DNA of 6,669 nucleotides from Bacteroidota bacterium. Lineage in GTDB: Bacteria > Bacteroidota > Bacteroidia > Flavobacteriales_D > Crocinitomicaceae. Location of the stretch: assembly GCA_006226555.1 (NCBI GenBank), contig SBGS01000058.1, positions 1 through 6,669 on the forward strand, in the 5' to 3' direction. This document shows positions 6,106-6,669 of this stretch, one piece after another; the first letter of the stretch is position 1, and each line of letters begins with the position of its first letter. The notes beneath the pieces are model-generated. The model was given only the letters and a program-made list of their open reading frames with translations. It ran no database searches and was not told the DNA's origin. The position numbers were made by a program, and so were the translations under genes.

Positions 6106-6669
6106 TTACTTCAAATTGAAATTATACGTAATTGAAGGAATAATCTTGAAAAGCGTAGTTTGAACAGCTTCAGTATTTCCTGTTTCTTCATTCTGTTCAA
6201 ATGTTATACTGAATGCGTTTTCTCGACTATAGGCGTTGTAAACAGAAAAGTTAAGGTTGTGTTCAAATCTTTTCGAGTCTTTTAAATACCAGGTAAATCC
6301 AACATCTAGACGGTGATAATCCGGGAAACGATAACCATTTCTTTCCGTGTAGTATGGAATATATACACCGTTAACCTCGTACTTTCCGGAAGGGAATGTC
6401 ACGGCATCACCTGTGTAATAAACCCAGCTGGATGAAAGTGCAATGTGCTCATTGACCTTGTACATCAATACAACCGCAATATCGTGAATACGGTCCTGTC
6501 TTGCTGAGAAATCCTCACCGTTATTGATCTCGTCAAAGTTTCGAAGAGAGCGAGAAAGGGTATAGCTCAACCACCCGGTCAGTTTTCCTTTTTTCTTTTG
6601 CAATTGAAATTCTATACCATAGGCTTTTCCGGATCCGTAGATCAATTCTCCTTCTACAAGGTCATTCAG
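6106..6669 (-). CDS. TonB-dependent receptor, C-terminal beta-barrel part (N-terminus outside window)
   Basis: The frame is open from the right window edge to the TAA at 6106-6108, giving 187 visible residues, so the gene is cut by the window. The only start-like codon near the edge is a TTG at 6645, which is not a credible start because the barrel sequence continues upstream of it (LNDLVEGE). The fragment is the last part of an outer-membrane beta-barrel, with alternating strands and typical Bacteroidota receptor strings: GSGKAYGIEFQLQKKKGKL (12-30), LSYTLSRS (34-41), ARQDRIHDIAVVL (56-68), FPDYHRLDVGFTW (115-127), FSVYNAYSRENAFSI (141-155) and a closing IPSITYNFNLK. The full protein would normally carry an N-terminal carboxypeptidase-regulatory-like domain and a plug domain; neither is visible. 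It would take up a bound ligand using TonB energy. The DUF4249 lipoprotein gene follows after one base. Confidence 0.88.
   Translation of the reverse strand: MNDLVEGELIYGSGKAYGIEFQLQKKKGKLTGWLSYTLSRSLRNFDEINNGEDFSARQDRIHDIAVVLMYKVNEHIALSSSWVYYTGDAVTFPSGKYEVNGVYIPYYTERNGYRFPDYHRLDVGFTWYLKDSKRFEHNLNFSVYNAYSRENAFSITFEQNEETGNTEAVQTTLFKIIPSITYNFNLK

Noticed and set aside
6106..6645. A complete 179-residue gene starting at TTG 6645
   Set aside because: The frame continues open to the window edge with residues that extend the same barrel sequence. It is the 3' end of a longer TonB-dependent receptor, not a short independent gene.

Overview
The window looks like ordinary chromosome from a member of the Bacteroidota, most likely a Flavobacteriales-type bacterium. 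The evidence is the gene families present: a TonB-dependent receptor paired with a DUF4249 lipoprotein, a DUF4139 exported protein, and a Bacteroidota-style RecF/DUF721 and TPR/RibH neighbourhood. Two good matches to the Bacteroidota promoter -7 element TAnnTTTG and the lack of strong Shine-Dalgarno sequences agree with this. Nothing points to a phage, plasmid, insertion sequence, CRISPR array or recent transfer.

Layout. Positions 1-3794 hold a leftward block of four genes. In transcription order they are a membrane-anchored TPR protein (3794-3153), lumazine synthase RibH (3152-2664), a phosphoglucosamine mutase-type enzyme GlmM (2662-1280) and a secreted DUF4139 protein (1229 leftward, cut by the window edge). 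Spacings are 0, 1 and about 50 bases, so the first three are almost certainly one operon and the fourth probably belongs to it. A 97-base divergent promoter region (3795-3891) separates this block from a rightward pair, recF (3892-5004) and a DUF721/DciA-like gene (5009-5311), four bases apart. That pair meets a second leftward block head-on with one base between the stop codons. This block is the 3' end of a TonB-dependent receptor gene (6669-6106, cut by the window edge), then one base later a DUF4249 lipoprotein gene (6104-5313).

How the genes work together. RibH makes the riboflavin precursor lumazine. GlmM supplies glucosamine-1-phosphate for UDP-GlcNAc and hence the cell envelope. RecF handles gapped or stalled replication forks, and the DUF721 protein is related to DciA, which helps load the replicative helicase. 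The receptor and DUF4249 lipoprotein probably form an outer-membrane uptake unit with an unknown ligand. No non-coding stretch exceeds 100 bases.

I found no convincing undescribed system. The items most worth a second look are a possible leaderless recF transcript, a hairpin overlapping the DUF4139 translation start, the receptor/DUF4249 pair, and the RecF/DciA-like pairing. Coordinates and motifs were read by eye; family assignments rest on remembered motifs, not searches.
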